Shown here: positions 13,663 through 15,172 of the stretch, one piece after another
How the letters are laid out: the number at the start of each line of letters is the position of its first letter
Numbering within the stretch: the first letter of the stretch is position 1
DNA from: an uncultured Acinetobacter sp.
Lineage (GTDB): Bacteria; Pseudomonadota; Gammaproteobacteria; Pseudomonadales; Moraxellaceae
Direction of reading: 5' to 3'
DNA length: 15,172 nt
Assembly: GCA_900771065.1 (NCBI GenBank)
Contig: CAAGMP010000259.1
Span: 1-15,172 of the forward strand
The notes under the pieces: generated by a model
What the model was told of the DNA's origin: nothing
The model's input: only the letters and a program-made list of their open reading frames with translations
Database searches by the model: none
Program-made: the position numbers and the translations under genes

Positions 13663-14586
13663 CTATTTCATCTTTAAACCCATAACCTGGCTTGGATTTT
13701 TTTTCGTAACTCGTTGAAAAGCACGTGTAAATGCAGCTACTGAATTATAACCTACTTTTTCAGCACAATCTGTAATGGATAGACCTTGTGCCAAGAACTG
13801 TTGAGCTAATTGAATACGATAATATAAAACAAATTGTGTTGCTGAAAAACCTGCTATTTGACTGAAATATTTAGAAAAGCTAGCTCGTGATATACCACAA
13901 ACTTGTGCCATTGATTCTAACGTCCAGTCATTTTCAGGGGTTGCAATAATTTCCAAAATTAACTGAGATAAGATAGGGTGGTTAAATAGTGTCCATAACT
14001 GAATATGACTATAATTTTTTTGATTAAAAATATGACGGATTAAATAATAAAATAAAACACTCGTTAAACGTTCAATTAGACTAATGGAAGTACATTCATT
14101 TAATTGTGCTTCATGACGGATAAGTTCAAAGACTGTTAAACATTCTTTTAATGTTTGATCATTTTGTCTTAACACTAAATAAGGTGGAAGTGCAGTAAGA
14201 AAAATTTCAGATAGTTTAGAATGAAATCTGAAATAACCACAAGCCAAATGGGTTGAGCATGATAAAAGATTTAAATCTTCACGATCTGTTAAATTGCGTT
14301 GTAACTGATTTAATGAAGGAGCAACTCTTTGACTGATATCAGTAATAATAAATGGAATATCTTTGAGTAAAAAAATAGCATCTCCTTGATATAAATGAAT
14401 AAAATTATTTTCCTCTAAAATATGAAAATGACAATCTTGTTGTAAAACTAAATGGAAACTAGCTTGACCTTGACCTTGTATTGAAGTTGACCACTGTTGA
14501 TGATAATGGCTTAAATGTTGTAATGATGTTTCAATTTCTAAGCAATCAATTAACCAACTTAGCATTTTTTTTGAATTATTAAGCAT
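13663..14586 (-). CDS. AraC-family transcriptional regulator with cupin-type N-terminal domain
   Basis: A 307-residue DNA-binding regulator. The N-terminal half resembles the AraC-binding cupin group (Cupin_6 type): QGQASFHLVLQQDCHFHI near residues 40-57, LYQGDAIFLLKDIPFII near 65-81, and ACGYFRFHS near 115. The C-terminal 85 residues hold two helix-turn-helix motifs: LESMAQVCGISRASFSKYF and ITDCAEKVGYNSVAAFTRAF, followed by the family ending KKNPSQV. The ATG at 14586 is preferred over the TTG at 14598 because GGAAG lies five bases upstream. It is transcribed away from the AhpD-like gene across 105 bases, so it probably controls that gene. Its effector cannot be read from sequence. The adjacent integrase scar suggests the pair may be a recent arrival. 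Confidence 0.92.
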   Translation of the reverse strand: MLNNSKKMLSWLIDCLEIETSLQHLSHYHQQWSTSIQGQGQASFHLVLQQDCHFHILEENNFIHLYQGDAIFLLKDIPFIITDISQRVAPSLNQLQRNLTDREDLNLLSCSTHLACGYFRFHSKLSEIFLTALPPYLVLRQNDQTLKECLTVFELIRHEAQLNECTSISLIERLTSVLFYYLIRHIFNQKNYSHIQLWTLFNHPILSQLILEIIATPENDWTLESMAQVCGISRASFSKYFSQIAGFSATQFVLYYRIQLAQQFLAQGLSITDCAEKVGYNSVAAFTRAFQRVTKKNPSQVMGLKMK

Positions 14587-14619
14587 AATATCTTCCAATA
14601 TTTTAGACGAAAAAGCATT

Positions 14620-14647
14620 TTTATATCCTAATAAGCATTGCTAGAAT
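14620..14647 (+). promoter_or_regulatory. Candidate promoter of the AhpD-like gene
   Basis: TTTATA (14620-14625) is 16 bases from TAGAAT (14642-14647), which has an upstream TG at 14639-14640 (extended -10). A start near 14654 would give a leader of about 38 bases containing the inverted repeat at 14669-14686. Confidence 0.4.
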
Positions 14648-14668
14648 ATTAGAAATTTTCAACACTAA

Positions 14669-14686
14669 GTACTCTTAACGGAGTAC
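14669..14686 (+). promoter_or_regulatory. Inverted repeat over the ribosome binding site of the AhpD-like gene
   Basis: GTACTC (14669-14674) and GAGTAC (14681-14686) are perfect reverse complements separated by six bases. The right arm overlaps the Shine-Dalgarno GGAG (14680-14683) of the gene starting at 14692. It may be an operator half-site pair or an RNA hairpin that masks the ribosome binding site. Confidence 0.5.
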
Positions 14687-14691
14687 ATATC

Positions 14692-15172
14692 ATGACAACT
14701 TATTTCAAGCCATTAACAAGTGAACAAGCCCCTGAAGCCGCGCAACAGCGTCTTATTAATGCTGAAAAAGCCAATGGTTTTAGTTCTAACCTTTTAGGTG
14801 TGTTGGCATATGCTCCAACCGCGTTAGAAATGTATCAAACAGTTTCTGAAATTAATAGCCGTAGTAGTTTAAATGTACAAGAACGTGAAGTTGTTCAACT
14901 TGTTGCAGCCACAGATAATGGTTGTACGTTTTGTGTTGCAGGTCATACGGCATTAGCAAAAAATAAAGCGAAATTAGATGCTGAAATTATTCAAGCTTTA
15001 CGTGATCAAAGTGAATTACCAGATACACGCTTAAATGCTTTATCTCATTTTGCTCGTCAAGCCTTGATTACGAAAGGCGCAGTTGATGAACAAACATTAA
15101 AAGCATTTTTTGATGCAGGCTTCACTGAACAGAATGCTTTAGATGTCATTTTAGGTTTAAGTCTTGCAACGC
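14692..15172 (+). CDS. AhpD / carboxymuconolactone decarboxylase-family protein, 3' end outside the window
   Basis: The frame is open from the ATG at 14692 (GGAG eight bases upstream) to the window end, giving 160 visible residues: MTTYFKPLTSEQAP... The active-site motif of the AhpD-like fold is present as C78-T-F-C81 with His85 (NGCTFCVAGH) and an upstream acidic pair in NVQEREVVQL (60-69). This is the E..E...C-x-x-C...H pattern of thiol peroxidase-type AhpD relatives rather than a true carboxymuconolactone decarboxylase, which lacks the CxxC. It is all helical and cytoplasmic, and likely acts as a disulfide reductase or peroxidase; the substrate is unknown. It is divergent from the AraC regulator, which probably senses the same signal. 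The remaining C-terminal residues are not in the window. Confidence 0.9.
   Translation, partial: MTTYFKPLTSEQAPEAAQQRLINAEKANGFSSNLLGVLAYAPTALEMYQTVSEINSRSSLNVQEREVVQLVAATDNGCTFCVAGHTALAKNKAKLDAEIIQALRDQSELPDTRLNALSHFARQALITKGAVDEQTLKAFFDAGFTEQNALDVILGLSLAT

Overview
The window reads as a low-GC gammaproteobacterial chromosome, most probably Acinetobacter or a close Moraxellaceae relative. The main clues are the single-chain TyrA-AroA (prephenate dehydrogenase / EPSP synthase) fusion directly behind a HisC-type aminotransferase, the divergent map / rpsB-tsf block, and the AT-rich intergenic DNA. The genus is inferred from gene content and sequence style; no search was run.

Layout. (1) Positions 1-2965, + strand: the 3' part of hisC and the tyrA-aroA fusion, three bases apart, ending at a strong intrinsic terminator. 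(2) Positions 3052-4704, + strand: two small unrecognised proteins three bases apart, then yaaA (peroxide stress). (3) Positions 4736-7539: map on the minus strand, diverging from rpsB-tsf. The rpsB promoter is well formed, and its leader folds into a probable S2-binding pseudoknot. An attenuator-like hairpin lies between rpsB and tsf, and a strong terminator follows tsf. (4) Positions 7631-9541, minus strand: mltB then rlpA, two peptidoglycan lytic transglycosylases in the same orientation as the sltB1-rlpA pair of Pseudomonas. (5) Positions 9825-13009, minus strand: a tight four-gene unit made of an ABC-2 ATPase, its permease, queF and an unrecognised 216-residue protein, ending in its own terminator. 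(6) Positions 13187-13610: tRNA-Arg(CCG), a repeat-rich segment, and a 58-codon remnant of a P4-type integrase. This looks like the scar of an integrative element. (7) Positions 13663-15172: an AraC-family regulator divergent from an AhpD / carboxymuconolactone-decarboxylase-like gene cut by the window end.

How the genes fit together. The first block makes aromatic amino acids: AroA forms EPSP in the shikimate pathway, TyrA commits prephenate to tyrosine, and the HisC-like enzyme may transaminate aromatic keto acids as well as histidinol phosphate. Blocks 3 and 4 are housekeeping (translation, N-terminal methionine removal, cell-wall cleavage at division). Block 5 couples a putative efflux system with the queuosine enzyme QueF. 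Only blocks 6 and 7 look like accessory DNA.

I found no CRISPR array, insertion sequence, toxin-antitoxin pair or defence system, and most of the window is ordinary core genome. The items most worth checking are the tRNA-integrase scar with helically phased repeats, the rpsB leader pseudoknot, the AraC/AhpD divergent pair with an inverted repeat over the ribosome binding site, and the unrecognised genes in blocks 2 and 5.
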